64,000 nt of DNA from Candidatus Poribacteria bacterium (GTDB lineage: Bacteria; Poribacteria; WGA-4E; GCA-2687025): assembly GCA_018644665.1 (NCBI GenBank), contig JABGQA010000155.1, forward strand, positions 62,001 to 126,000. Direction: 5' to 3'. Shown here in pieces: positions 19,001 to 27,185 of this stretch. The position numbers were made by a program, and so were the translations under genes. Under the pieces are notes generated by a model. The model saw only the letters and a list, made by a program, of their open reading frames with translations, was not told the origin of the DNA and ran no database searches. Within the stretch, counting starts at the first letter, position 1; every line of letters begins with the position of its first letter.

Positions 19001-19703
19001 GGAGGTGGTCGGCGCCGAGATGGTCGAGGGCCGGCGGTTCCGCCTGCGGATGCGGTGGAAGGTCGACAGCCCCGTCCAGGAGCGCGGTAACGCGTTCCTC
19101 CACTTCACAAACGCGGACGTCGCGCCCGACGGTGAACAGATCGTCTTCCAGGGACACGTGCCTCTCTCGCCGGAACGGTGGTCTCAGGCCGGCGAATCCG
19201 AGGTCGACGTCGAGGCAGCCCTCCCCGACGATGCGCCCGCCGGCACGTACGGCGTTCGGTTTGGCATCTACCAGCCGGAGCGCGGAGGGCGACGGCTTCG
19301 ACTACAAGGCCGTCGGGACGGCACGGGACGACGAGACGGCGGGGAGTTGACGTTCGAGGCGAGCGGGGAGAATCCCATCGCGGTGACGCACACGCCCCCG
19401 CCGCCAGACAGCACATCCGAACGCCTGAACATGCGACGCGCGATCGTGGACTTCGGCCCGGCGGCGACGAACGGCGCGTTCCGGTTCCTAAAGCGCGAGC
19501 GCACGATCATCCCGCTGCCGGGCGGCGCGGTGTCAACGGTCGTCCTGCGCCCGGAGGCGTTGGGCATCGGTCCGACCGTCTCCCGCATCGAAGCCCTGAG
19601 CGAGGACGGGACCAGCGAGGAGAACGTCCCCTTCACACTTGGGGACGGGCGACTCACGTTCGCCACAACGCCAGACACGTTCGCCTATCGGCTGTGGGAG
19701 TAG
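16029..19703 (+). CDS. Very large secreted glycosidase-like protein (TIM-barrel, GH101/GH129-like)
   Basis: 1,224 residues with an N-terminal signal peptide (cleavage near PAEAS) and a strong GGAGGAG ribosome site. After a beta-rich N-terminal part, residues about 150-335 look like an NPCBM-type sugar-binding module (LLDFATAIRDHN, then VRLILVTDPG). The centre (about 590-900) reads as a TIM barrel: GRMCLDRWSGDYARAAADI, GVLFAPHDNYIDFY, TSYFIDVFSAITPRDY, MISEAGHDALIGHLDAAQAD. Its Asp and Glu clusters at strand ends suit a retaining glycosidase resembling endo-alpha-N-acetylgalactosaminidases. The C-terminal part is beta-sandwich. Near 19283-19342 the protein becomes oddly Arg-rich, and a neighbouring frame reads more naturally, suggesting paired frameshifts. 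Family assignment is tentative. Confidence 0.75.
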   Translation: MLTLSPLWLLMAATYLFAPAEASRDGVTLAIQPVAVVQALEAEIPVVVTLTRQVSTDEDAAILRGAVALEVIDTWRVVGEAPQDFELPPGGTAELSFTCVAGAGSYAAHYPIHARATVATASGELSLHAVLVVEVAREAVGRAVPTDASLRVRTLGAPGRLSLLSLADARTSFRVGDSGEPTPQPVGWAGTDATTGATLTHATVSRGDRRMALSVHPPWKTGWGSMSSEWIVSLPEAEPILLDFATAIRDHNPETEPPSDGVQFEVWTATEPDGEAKRVWSRFSDAKRWEPARVSLTGLGGMRVRLILVTDPGPHHNTTCDAAYWADPVLIAGVEPAQETPPHARQAQEAEAMAQRALRGDVMEHALRLSDVAAAAILPGAHGIADGLLSLAMGAETLTYRGFRVEVDGRRIGDWRSGFTYGPPQVDGDVWTLPVRDGDREFVLRTRVWTEAGGLRLRFSLTGAERDAAGHPRVTHLSLGPVDRKVRRLYAGHGNVLEEPGRLRLGYNGFNLSTSFVGFDFENGLSLVQATDIPPDALTHDPDADLATLEAHHDVTWTLVPSTSGAFDAARQYRSIAAPAAPESLPKIAGRMCLDRWSGDYARAAADIDRAAVYGLTHAVFVKHVWQRWGYDYRLPDIYPPAGNADDFQAMADACERAGVLFAPHDNYIDFYPDAPGFSYRHVIFNDDGTPQRAWYNRGREAQSYRWLSHAFGPWMDENLASIQDGIAPTSYFIDVFSAITPRDYRDEAGRFYPSAESVKRWAEAFDMARERFDGAPMISEAGHDALIGHLDAAQADHMAWTPADSSVSGSWAWKLPAGDGERIPWHDMVTHGAFTLFAGGLGNRYQGDASRELHGYGSDDYLAMTVLGGRSPMCDGPFNRSAVMTYWLLHDLSAELESREMTQHRFADDNIHRQVVRFGQQSEVAVNRGEADWEVDGHRLPSYGFYAEAGEQRAAIERIDGTIAAWAEGPDALFFDARPPEHFGGVPIRAEVVGAEMVEGRRFRLRMRWKVDSPVQERGNAFLHFTNADVAPDGEQIVFQGHVPLSPERWSQAGESEVDVEAALPDDAPAGTYGVRFGIYQPERGGRRLRLQGRRDGTGRRDGGELTFEASGENPIAVTHTPPPPDSTSERLNMRRAIVDFGPAATNGAFRFLKRERTIIPLPGGAVSTVVLRPEALGIGPTVSRIEALSEDGTSEENVPFTLGDGRLTFATTPDTFAYRLWE

Positions 19704-19751
19704 GGTCCGCGCGCGCCTCCCTCATCGGCATCAACGTCCGCTGCCGCGTAG

Positions 19752-20801
19752 CTACTCCGCCTTCAGCGCAGACCAACCTGTGATGACGCTGTTCCGCGGC
19801 GAAACGGGGAAGGGGCCGCGGAACCCCGTGTCATACACGAGCACGCTGTCCAGGATTGGCGCCACGCCACCGGCGTGCTGGCCGCCGAGGAGGTATATGT
19901 TTCCCTCGTGCGCCACGGCGGCTGCGGCTTCGCGCGGATTCGGCAACTCGGCCACCGGGCGCCAACGATCCCGGGCGGGATCGTACACCTCCACCGCCAC
20001 GCTCGTCCCGTCTTTCGCCGCGCCCCCGATCACGTAGATGAGTCGGTTCACTACGGCGACCGCCGACCAAGATCGAGGCGTCGGGATGTCGCGGTTCTTC
20101 GTCCACTGATCTGTAGCTGGATCGTACTCTTCCACTGCGGCGATGGAGCCGTCCTCGTCCCCGCCGCCGATGGCGTAGATCTTCCCGTTCACCACGCCCG
20201 TCACGAGTCCTGTCCGCGCGGTCGGCATGTCCGCTCTCGGTGTCCATAGATCCGTCGTTGGATCGTATGACTCGACCGCCGCGCTCACGCCCCTCCATCG
20301 CGGGCCCGGGAGGCCTCCCACTGCATAGACGCGACCCCTGACCACCGAGAGCGCGAGCCCCTGCCGTCCGTATTTCGGATGCGTGAGATCGCCGCGCTTC
20401 GTCCACGTGTCGTTCGACGGGTCATACGCCTCCACGTAGGGCATGTAGGCGCCGCGACTGCCTGTGCCTCCCGCGACGAACACCTTCGCATTCAGGACGG
20501 TCGCGCCGAAGGCTGCTCGGAAGTCAATCATGGCCGCCGTCGCCCGCCATTCATCTCGCACGACGTCGTACGCGGCGACCGCTGCCGTCAAGCGATTCCG
20601 TGGCGCGGGCATACCCCCAAGCGCGTAGATCGTGCCATCGACAACGACGGCCGACAGGGCAACGCGCCCGACCGGCATCCGGCGTGCCTTGGCCCAGCCG
20701 CCGACTCTCGCGTATCCGGCGCCTACGACCGCGGACAGCAGTATGCAGACGGCGAGCGCAACCCGCGCCGTTCTCTGCCGCGCTCTCATCCGTGTTTCCA
20801 C
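19752..20801 (-). CDS. Secreted kelch-repeat protein
   Basis: 349 residues. A GTG start at 20801 is used because GGGAGG lies seven bases before it; an ATG four codons in is the alternative. A signal peptide (VALAVCILLSAVVGAGYA) is followed by about six kelch blades with the typical YALGG / YAVGG / YVIGG core, a glycine pair and the downstream VEVYDP...W motif (for example KIYAIGGGDEDG, VAVEVYDPARDRW). Such propellers are binding or enzymatic scaffolds; no extra domain is seen. It converges on the large glycosidase-like gene with a 48-base gap. Confidence 0.88.
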   Translation of the reverse strand: METRMRARQRTARVALAVCILLSAVVGAGYARVGGWAKARRMPVGRVALSAVVVDGTIYALGGMPAPRNRLTAAVAAYDVVRDEWRATAAMIDFRAAFGATVLNAKVFVAGGTGSRGAYMPYVEAYDPSNDTWTKRGDLTHPKYGRQGLALSVVRGRVYAVGGLPGPRWRGVSAAVESYDPTTDLWTPRADMPTARTGLVTGVVNGKIYAIGGGDEDGSIAAVEEYDPATDQWTKNRDIPTPRSWSAVAVVNRLIYVIGGAAKDGTSVAVEVYDPARDRWRPVAELPNPREAAAAVAHEGNIYLLGGQHAGGVAPILDSVLVYDTGFRGPFPVSPRNSVITGWSALKAE

Positions 20802-20899
20802 AAGGTCGCCTCCCGCCCGTATTCGAGGGAGGTCCGTGTCCTCCCCGGAGCCATGTTAACACGCTGCCCGTGTGTCACGCGGACCGGCTGTTGCGCCCC

Positions 20900-21961
20900 T
20901 CAACCCAACGGCAGTGCGCCCAACTGCCGCACGGTATCTGCGATCACGCTCAGGCTGTCGGGACGGATGTCGGCGGGCGCATCTTCGGTGATGCCCAGCA
21001 GGAACCCGCCTCCGGGCGCCGCCTGTCGAAGCAACTCCGCGGTGTGCTCGCGGATCGCCTCCGGCCCGGCGATATGCACGCCCGAAGTGAAGTTCACCCA
21101 CAGCGCCTTGTCCGGCCACGCCGCGCGCGCCTCTGCGACGGTCATGTCGGACATCGGATACGGTGTGAACGCCTCGATGAAGTCGATGTCGGTTCCGGCG
21201 ATAGCCTCCCGCAGTATGCGCAGGTTCCCGTCCATGTGCACGCCCAGCTTCTTGCCACGCGCGTGGAGCATCGCGGCGGCCTCGTTGTAGCGCGGCACGC
21301 AGTACTTCTCGAACCGCTCCAGTCCCACCATCTCGCTCGTGGTGTTGTCGCCGTAGATGACGTACTCCGCGGGCGACTCCGCCGCGATGCGGTACAGCTC
21401 TCGGTCGCGTTCCGCGATGGCGTCGTGCAGTCCGTCGAACAGGTCGCGGCGCTCGCTGTAGTCTAGGCCGTACCGCTCCGGTCCCATCAGCAGAACGAGC
21501 ATCTCCTGCGCCGGCGTGTACTTCAGGTTGCCGACCACGATGCCTTGGCTGCCCAACCGCTCCTGCGCAGCGAGGAAGCCCTCGTAGTCCGGCGTGTAGA
21601 CGGTGTTCTTTACGATGTATTCGACGACCTCGTAGTCCTCTGGCTGCTTGATCAGGAACTCGCAACGCAGGCTCGTGCCGTACCCTCCGCCCAGGCGCAG
21701 CGTCTCCGATACGGAGCCGACGGGAGTGTGGAGCGTGTGCCGCGCGAGGCGCTCCCGGCCGCGAGAGTACTCCTCGCGTTCGGAGCGCACGTCTGGTTGC
21801 TCGACCGTGTACAGGCGCTGGCGTTGCACCAGGCCCAACCTGCCGTCGCGAAGCAGTGGCGGCCTCTCTGCTTCGGGCAGGAGCCCGGTGTAACACGTGA
21901 ACGGGACGCGATCCGCGCCGTCGCCTTCCAGCGCGGCGAGTATTCGCTCTTGCGCCGTCAT
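20900..21961 (-). CDS. Uroporphyrinogen decarboxylase-family protein, second copy
   Basis: 353 residues from the ATG at 21961, which has AGGAG five bases upstream; a longer frame to 22003 lacks such a site. It shares the layout of the copy at 7093-8163: N-terminal RILAALEGDGADRVPF, central LHARGKKLGVHMDGN, then DFIEAFTPYPMSDMTV and a LPLG C-terminus. The conserved His and Asp in GVHMDGN resemble metal or methyl-donor residues of the MtaA/MtbA branch rather than the haem enzyme. The two copies are clearly diverged, so they probably act on different substrates. It is a single gene downstream of a 359-base gap. Confidence 0.85.
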   Translation of the reverse strand: MTAQERILAALEGDGADRVPFTCYTGLLPEAERPPLLRDGRLGLVQRQRLYTVEQPDVRSEREEYSRGRERLARHTLHTPVGSVSETLRLGGGYGTSLRCEFLIKQPEDYEVVEYIVKNTVYTPDYEGFLAAQERLGSQGIVVGNLKYTPAQEMLVLLMGPERYGLDYSERRDLFDGLHDAIAERDRELYRIAAESPAEYVIYGDNTTSEMVGLERFEKYCVPRYNEAAAMLHARGKKLGVHMDGNLRILREAIAGTDIDFIEAFTPYPMSDMTVAEARAAWPDKALWVNFTSGVHIAGPEAIREHTAELLRQAAPGGGFLLGITEDAPADIRPDSLSVIADTVRQLGALPLG

Positions 21962-22320
21962 GCGGTCTCCTGACCTTGATCGGCAACGGTGGGTCTGCGC
22001 CACGGAGTGGGCTGCTGCGCGAAGCTCCGAGTCTCGACCCCGTGTAATGCGGATCGAGAGACGGCCGGCAGGCTACCGCGAGGATAGCCATAGGCGGGGC
22101 ATGTGGACAGAGGCCGCGTGACTGCAGCGGGAGACCGGCCGTCGAGCAGAGCGAGGACGGAGTTCTCTTCGTGAGCCCAACGGCCGAGCGCCGAGGCTGT
22201 TGCGCCTGCATGCCGCGCCGTGCGCTGATGACCGGCGGTGAACACTCGCTGGCGGGTGCCGTTCTACACTCGGAACCTACCTACGCGGCACGAGAGCGTC
22301 CTGACATGGGAGGACCGGAG
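21962..22320. other. Gap between divergent genes
   Basis: These 359 bases hold the promoters of two divergent genes. TACACT at 22265-22270 is a possible -10 box for the rightward gene, but no matching -35 is clear. No gene or RNA was recognised. Confidence 0.4.
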
Positions 22321-22956
22321 ATGTGGCGCAAATGGCTCGCGCGGATATTCGGCGAACGGAAGGTCAAGCCGGCGGAGGTCCTGCGATGCTTCCTCGAATT
22401 CGAAGCCAGGCGCCCGCGGGATGACGAGACCCGGCGTATAACGCACGGCGTCCCAGACGCGTCATACGAGGATCTCCTGCGGATCGGCTCCGAGCTGGAT
22501 CGGCACTACAAGCAGGAATACGAGGAGGAACACCCGGTCCTACAATGGACATGCGACGAGCATAGGGTAGAGGCGACCCGCATATGGGTACGGAGACGCC
22601 GCACGCCGATCGACCAACTGTTCATATGTGGCCTGGACGAAGCGATGCTCCCCGACCTCCAGCAGGACCACGGGAACTTGGCGCAGTTCGCGGAACGGCA
22701 TCTACACAAGTATCCGTCGCTCGATCCGAAGAAGGGCCGGGTGGTTGAACCGGACATCGCGATGGCTGTGGAACAGACCGGCCCCGGCGGCACGATCCAG
22801 CTTCTGGCCGGCGCCCACCGCGTGTTCGGTCTGATAAACGACGGGACGCACACCGTCGACATGTATCTCGCGATCCAAAGGCACGACTCACGATTCCTTC
22901 ATACGGACCCGACCATATGCCACACCGCCCTCGAGCATTCGTGGGATAGGGTCTGA
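22321..22956 (+). CDS. Hypothetical protein, 211 residues
   Basis: I do not recognise the family. The ATG at 22321 is chosen because GGAGG lies seven bases upstream; an in-frame ATG at 22306 is the alternative. The protein is soluble and highly charged, with no signal peptide. The segment TIQLLAGAHRVFGLINDGTH vaguely recalls the DG.HR core of ParB/sulfiredoxin-fold domains, but the usual upstream motif is missing, so this is only a hint. It converges on the phosphate transporter gene, with an imperfect hairpin between them. Confidence 0.65.
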   Translation: MWRKWLARIFGERKVKPAEVLRCFLEFEARRPRDDETRRITHGVPDASYEDLLRIGSELDRHYKQEYEEEHPVLQWTCDEHRVEATRIWVRRRRTPIDQLFICGLDEAMLPDLQQDHGNLAQFAERHLHKYPSLDPKKGRVVEPDIAMAVEQTGPGGTIQLLAGAHRVFGLINDGTHTVDMYLAIQRHDSRFLHTDPTICHTALEHSWDRV

Positions 22957-22976
22957 TCACCTGGTCTCCAAGCGGG

Positions 22977-23008
22977 GATGCGCGACCGGACGTCCCGGCT
23001 GGCGCATC
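22977..23008. terminator. Imperfect hairpin between converging genes
   Basis: Outer arms gatgcgc (22977-22983) and gcgcatc (23002-23008) pair fully, and the inner part can partly pair. It lies between the stop codons of the hypothetical gene (+) and the pit gene (-), so it may serve both. No U-tract. Confidence 0.35.
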
Positions 23009-23070
23009 TCCCGCCATTCCGCGGACGCCCTGTGGCCGAGCAGTAGTGCGTCCGCGCCAGAAGATGCGCT

Positions 23071-24522
23071 CTAGGCGCCGAACGTCTCAAACGCGAACTT
23101 GATGATAAAGAAGAAACCAGCGGCCAAACCCGCCGCCACAGGCAGCTCCAGCAGCCACGAGATGAAGATATCCCGCAGCACCTTGGAGTTCATGCTGGCT
23201 AGACCACGCGCGAAACCCACCCCCATGACGCCCCCCACAAGCGTGTGCGTCGTCGAGATCGGTATACCCAGGCGGGACGCCAACACGATCGTCGTCGCTG
23301 CGGCGAACTCCGCGGAGAACCCGCGCGTGGGCGTCAACTCCGTGATCTTCTCACCAATGACGCGGATGATGCGCCATCCCCACATCGACAGACCCACGAC
23401 GATACCCACCCCACCCAGAAGCAGCACCCACAGGGGCACGGGGGCCTTTCCAGACAACGCCTCGGTTCCGCCGCCCGCCAGGGACACTACCGCCGATACC
23501 GGCCCGATGGCATTGGCGACATCGTTCGCCCCATGTGCGAACGCGACGAAGCACGCGCTCAGAATCTGCAGGTAAGCGAACACCTTCTCGACGAACACGA
23601 ACTCTCCACGCGTGCGCGCCTCGGCTTCGTTCTCCGCAGCGAGATGCGTCAGAGCTTCAAGGCTGCCTTCGAGGGTCTCGACGTGTTCGACGGCCCCGTT
23701 GCTCGCCTTGGCGCGTAGCCGTCGCGCGTACCGCACCATCGACCGCAGGTCGTCGGCCATGGCCGCAATCGGCATCGAGCCGCCCGACGAAGTCGCGGGA
23801 ATCCGCACGCGTCGGATGAGCACGCCGCCCACGCCTGCCCCGATGAACCCGATCACGCTCGCGTACAGCAACGCTGCCCCGAACGGCAGATCCAGGTGCA
23901 GGTTCTTCAAGCCCTTGAACAACGTCACCAAGGTCAGGATCGACAGCACCAGGAACACGAACAGAGGCGCCCAGCGCTTGGTTCCTTTCACCGGATCGGG
24001 GACGTTGATCATCAACCGCTGAATCGTTAGGAACGTGGCCGCCGCGATGGTACCGCTCATGAGTGGGGACGCTACCCAACTGATGACGATCAGCCAGATC
24101 TTGCTCCATTCGACCGCATACGCGCCGCCCGCCGCGACCGCGAACCCGACGATCGCCCCTATTATGGAGTGCGTAGTCGAAACGGGACGTCCAAAGTAGG
24201 TCGCGAGCTGGAGCCATACCCCAGCCCCGAGAGGGGCGGCCAACATGCCGTACATCAGGATGCGCGCGCCGTTGTCAGCCTCCGCGAACAGGCTAATGTC
24301 GACGATCCCCTTGCGTACGGTGTTCGTCACGTGAGAGCCGGCCAGGAACGCGCCAGCGAATTCGAAGACCCCCGCGATAAGGATCGCCTTCCCCAGCGTC
24401 AGAGCCTTCGATCCTACCGACGTCCCCATCGCGTTGGCGACATCGTTGGCGCCGATATTCCACGCCATGTAGAACCCAACCACCGCGGCCATCGTCACAA
24501 TGGCGGTCGTCTCAATACCCAT
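23071..24522 (-). CDS. pit: Low-affinity inorganic phosphate transporter, Pit/PHO4 family
   Basis: 483 residues. The ATG at 24522 follows GGAG; the frame extends upstream without a better start. The family's duplicated signature is present: GFYMAWNIGANDVANAMGTS near the N-terminus and FVAFAHGANDVANAIGP in the second half. About ten membrane helices are evident, with a soluble loop of roughly 100 residues in the middle (AMADDLRSMVRYARR to HLAAENEAEARTRGEF), as in many PHO4 proteins. It exchanges phosphate with protons or Na+, possibly as metal-phosphate. It is last in a phoB-phoR-DUF47-pit run, 47 bases after the DUF47 gene, so phosphate starvation control is likely. Confidence 0.93.
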   Translation of the reverse strand: MGIETTAIVTMAAVVGFYMAWNIGANDVANAMGTSVGSKALTLGKAILIAGVFEFAGAFLAGSHVTNTVRKGIVDISLFAEADNGARILMYGMLAAPLGAGVWLQLATYFGRPVSTTHSIIGAIVGFAVAAGGAYAVEWSKIWLIVISWVASPLMSGTIAAATFLTIQRLMINVPDPVKGTKRWAPLFVFLVLSILTLVTLFKGLKNLHLDLPFGAALLYASVIGFIGAGVGGVLIRRVRIPATSSGGSMPIAAMADDLRSMVRYARRLRAKASNGAVEHVETLEGSLEALTHLAAENEAEARTRGEFVFVEKVFAYLQILSACFVAFAHGANDVANAIGPVSAVVSLAGGGTEALSGKAPVPLWVLLLGGVGIVVGLSMWGWRIIRVIGEKITELTPTRGFSAEFAAATTIVLASRLGIPISTTHTLVGGVMGVGFARGLASMNSKVLRDIFISWLLELPVAAGLAAGFFFIIKFAFETFGA

Positions 24523-24569
24523 GCATGTCTCCGATCCATAGAGAAGCGGGCGCCACGCCGTCCCCCTCG

Positions 24570-25250
24570 CTATACCTTCGCGATGAGCAGGCGCGTGCGG
24601 TTGGCCATGCGTTCGGCGTAGTTCGCCACCTGGCCGGCCGCGCAGAACACCTGGCGCCAAAGCATCACATCAACGGAACTCATTTGCGCCTCGAGCGCGA
24701 ACAACTGGCGGCACACCCACGTTCCGAACGCATCGGACTTCGTCTCCGCGTCGTTGAGTTGGTCGATCATGAGCAGCACCCGTTCCGCCTCCGGGCCTGC
24801 GAATGACGTTTCGGACAGTTCGTCCATCTCCTCACCGACGGCCCGCGCCATGCCGCATGTGATGAGGATCTCCTCCACGAACTCCCGCACTGGTGGGTGG
24901 AGCTCCGCCGGCAGCGACAGGTGCTTGAGCGAAAGCACTCCCGCGACTTCCTGCGCGGAATCCGCGATCGAGTCCTGCATGTGGATGAGCTCTAGCAGAT
25001 CGCGCCGATCCACTGGCAGGAAGAGCGATTTCGGAAGGTGGTTGCGGATGTCGTTCTTCAGCACATCGGCCTCGGCCTCCAGTTCGCCGATCGTGTCGGT
25101 GATCTGCCTGAGCGCAGCCTGGTCCTCGGCCAACGCCGCGTCGAAAAGCGGACGCAACTGCTCCGCGCAATCGATCGCCTTCTTCAGGTGAGCTTGCGTG
25201 GGGCCGAACGGTGATCTCGCGAACAGGTCGGTGATGCTGCGCACGCGCAC
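24570..25250 (-). CDS. DUF47 (PhoU-like) accessory protein of the phosphate transporter
   Basis: 226 residues, the usual family length. I place the start at a GTG (25250) because AAGGAG sits seven bases upstream; the ATG at 25268 has no ribosome site, and the AAGGAG lies within its first codons. The protein is all-helical and PhoU-like: SPFGPTQAHLKKAIDCAEQL, then DVLKNDIRNHLPKSLFLPVD, a stretch typical of DUF47 (TIGR00153). DUF47 genes usually neighbour pit genes and are thought to tune the transporter. An array of 11-bp TTCAC repeats lies about 80-130 bases upstream, so the DUF47-pit pair may have its own PhoB-dependent promoter in addition to readthrough from phoR. Confidence 0.9.
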   Translation of the reverse strand: MRVRSITDLFARSPFGPTQAHLKKAIDCAEQLRPLFDAALAEDQAALRQITDTIGELEAEADVLKNDIRNHLPKSLFLPVDRRDLLELIHMQDSIADSAQEVAGVLSLKHLSLPAELHPPVREFVEEILITCGMARAVGEEMDELSETSFAGPEAERVLLMIDQLNDAETKSDAFGTWVCRQLFALEAQMSSVDVMLWRQVFCAAGQVANYAERMANRTRLLIAKV

Positions 25251-25331
25251 TGTGCTGCTCCTTCCCATGCGGCAATGCCTGAGCGGCCTCGCCTCCCGGT
25301 AGGCGCCGCGCGGAAGCAACGCCTGTCGATA

Positions 25332-25379
25332 GTGAAGTTTGCGGCGTGTGTGTGAAGGGGGCGTGAAGGGAGGGTGAAA
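25332..25379 (-). promoter_or_regulatory. Pho-box-like operator: direct repeats of TTCAC every 11 bp
   Basis: On the minus strand TTTCAC, CTTCAC and CTTCAC occur at exact 11-base intervals (plus-strand GTGAA at 25374, 25363 and 25352), with a fourth copy at 25332 off the register. PhoB/PhoP sites consist of direct repeats with 11-bp spacing; the Streptomyces unit is GTTCACC-like. The position between phoR and the DUF47-pit pair fits regulation of transport. Confidence 0.6.
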
Positions 25380-25397
25380 CGACGCGTCGGAGATCGG

Positions 25398-27182
25398 CTA
25401 GGCGGGGGACGATGCCAGCGGAAGGACGAGCCTGAATGTGGCGCCGTCGCCGACGCGGCTCTCGACCGTAACCGTGCCTTCGTGCGCCAGAGCGATGTGT
25501 TTCACGATCGACAGACCGAGACCTGTGCCGCCGAGTTCTCGGGAACGCGCCTTGTCCACGCGGTAGAAACGCTCGAAGATGCGCAACTGGTCCCGAGGCG
25601 CGATACCGATGCCCGTGTCCTCTACCTCGACCACGGCGCGACCCTCCTCGCTCCGAAGCCGCACCCACACACGTCCATCGTTCGGCGTGTACTTGAGAGC
25701 GTTCTCGAGCAGGTTCCGCGTCGCCTGACCAAGCGCCTCGTCGTCACCAAGCACCGAGATAGGGGCGTCTGGGGCCACCGTCGTCACGGTAGGTCCCTCC
25801 TCTGCGGTGTCAGGAAGGAGAGGACGGATCGAGGTGAGAACGACATCGCGAAGGTCGACAAGCTCGGTGTCGAGCACCGCGTTCTCGGACTCGAGGCGAG
25901 CCAGCGCCAGCAGGTCTGTAACGATGGACGAAAGGCGTGTGGACTGATCGCGGATCTTCGACAGGAAGCGCTTGCGGGTCTTGGAGCCCATCTTCTTGTC
26001 GCCGATAAGCGTCTCCGCGAGCATCCGTATCGCGGTGATCGGCGTCTTGAGCTCGTGCGACATGTTCATCACGAAGTCGCGACGGACCGTCTCCAGCCGA
26101 CGCAGCGCGGAGACGTCGTCGAGAACCACGACCGCGCCGACGAGAGTGCCTTCGCCGTTACGCAGGGGCGAGGCCCGCATCTCGACCACCCGGTGGCTTT
26201 GCAGCGTGGCGAGCCGCAGCTCACCTTGCACTTCGGTTCCCTCCCGCATCGCCTTGTCGATGGCGTCACGAATGTCGTGGACTCGTGTGACCTCGCGAAT
26301 ACCTTTGCCGAGACACTCCTCCGCCTCTGCCGCCAGTAACCGCGCCGCGCCCGCATTCATGTGGAGCACTATCCCGTCGCGGTCTACCGCAATGACCCCT
26401 TCCACCATGCTCCCGAGGATCGTCAGAAGCTTGTTGCGATCCGTGCTGATCGCCTCCACCCGGTCTCGCGCGCTCTCCGCCATCCGGTTGAGGGTGTGCG
26501 CAAGCTGCCCGACCTCGTCCTTTCCAGTGATGTCCAGCCGCTCGTCGTAGTTCCCCTGGACCATAGACTCGGCCACGGCGGTCATCAACGTGAGAGGGCG
26601 CACGAGGCGGCGCGCGAGGAAGAGACCGAGAGGAAGCGCGACGAGAGCCGCCACGCCTCCGCCCAACCCTACGATGGCGCGCAGGCTATCGGTCTGTTTC
26701 TCAATAGCCGCCAGGGGAAGCGATGCTCTGACGTATCCCAGAAGTTGTCCGCCCTCCCGTACCGACAGAGCCACGTACATCATCGTGGCGCCAACGGTCT
26801 CGCTGAACCGGGTCGCCGTGCCATACCCCTCCGACAGGGCGACCAGCACTTCCGGCCGACGCGCGTGATTGTCCATCGCAGAAGGGCTCTCCTGCGAGTC
26901 GGCGATCACAACGCCGTCGGCGCGGATTACGGTAAGTCGAGCGCCAATCGAGCCGCCGAGCGCCCGGAGCCGATCGTGTAGGGACGGACTCGACGATCGC
27001 CCGAACGCCGGCGAGGACAGCTCTCTGACGAGGGCTGCCTGATCCGCCAGATACTGCTGGATGCTCTCCTGCGCTCTCTGCTCTACCTTCTGCGCGACGA
27101 GCGCGCCGACGACGGCAATGGCGAGGAGGATCAGACCCACGTAGACCGCGTAGACCTTCAGGAAGAAGCGAGACCGCAGCAT
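25398..27182 (-). CDS. phoR: Phosphate-sensing histidine kinase PhoR
   Basis: 594 residues. Order: membrane helix about 10-30, periplasmic part, second helix about 170-192, HAMP about 192-245, PAS about 250-365, dimerisation/phosphoacceptor domain with MSHELKTPITAI (His376), then a HATPase domain with N (NLLENALKYTP), G1 (VEDTGIGI) and G2 (GGTGLGLSIVKHI) boxes. This is the PhoR layout with an extended periplasmic sensor, as in Gram-positive and deep-branching bacteria, rather than the short E. coli form. The start lies three bases after the phoB stop, and the ribosome site GAGGAAGG overlaps the end of phoB, so the two are co-translated. Confidence 0.92.
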   Translation of the reverse strand: MLRSRFFLKVYAVYVGLILLAIAVVGALVAQKVEQRAQESIQQYLADQAALVRELSSPAFGRSSSPSLHDRLRALGGSIGARLTVIRADGVVIADSQESPSAMDNHARRPEVLVALSEGYGTATRFSETVGATMMYVALSVREGGQLLGYVRASLPLAAIEKQTDSLRAIVGLGGGVAALVALPLGLFLARRLVRPLTLMTAVAESMVQGNYDERLDITGKDEVGQLAHTLNRMAESARDRVEAISTDRNKLLTILGSMVEGVIAVDRDGIVLHMNAGAARLLAAEAEECLGKGIREVTRVHDIRDAIDKAMREGTEVQGELRLATLQSHRVVEMRASPLRNGEGTLVGAVVVLDDVSALRRLETVRRDFVMNMSHELKTPITAIRMLAETLIGDKKMGSKTRKRFLSKIRDQSTRLSSIVTDLLALARLESENAVLDTELVDLRDVVLTSIRPLLPDTAEEGPTVTTVAPDAPISVLGDDEALGQATRNLLENALKYTPNDGRVWVRLRSEEGRAVVEVEDTGIGIAPRDQLRIFERFYRVDKARSRELGGTGLGLSIVKHIALAHEGTVTVESRVGDGATFRLVLPLASSPA

Positions 27183-27185
27183 GCG

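Noticed and set aside
22321..22956. ParB-like nuclease
   Set aside because: Only a weak GAHRVFGLINDG similarity; no upstream GxxR-type motif or parA neighbour.
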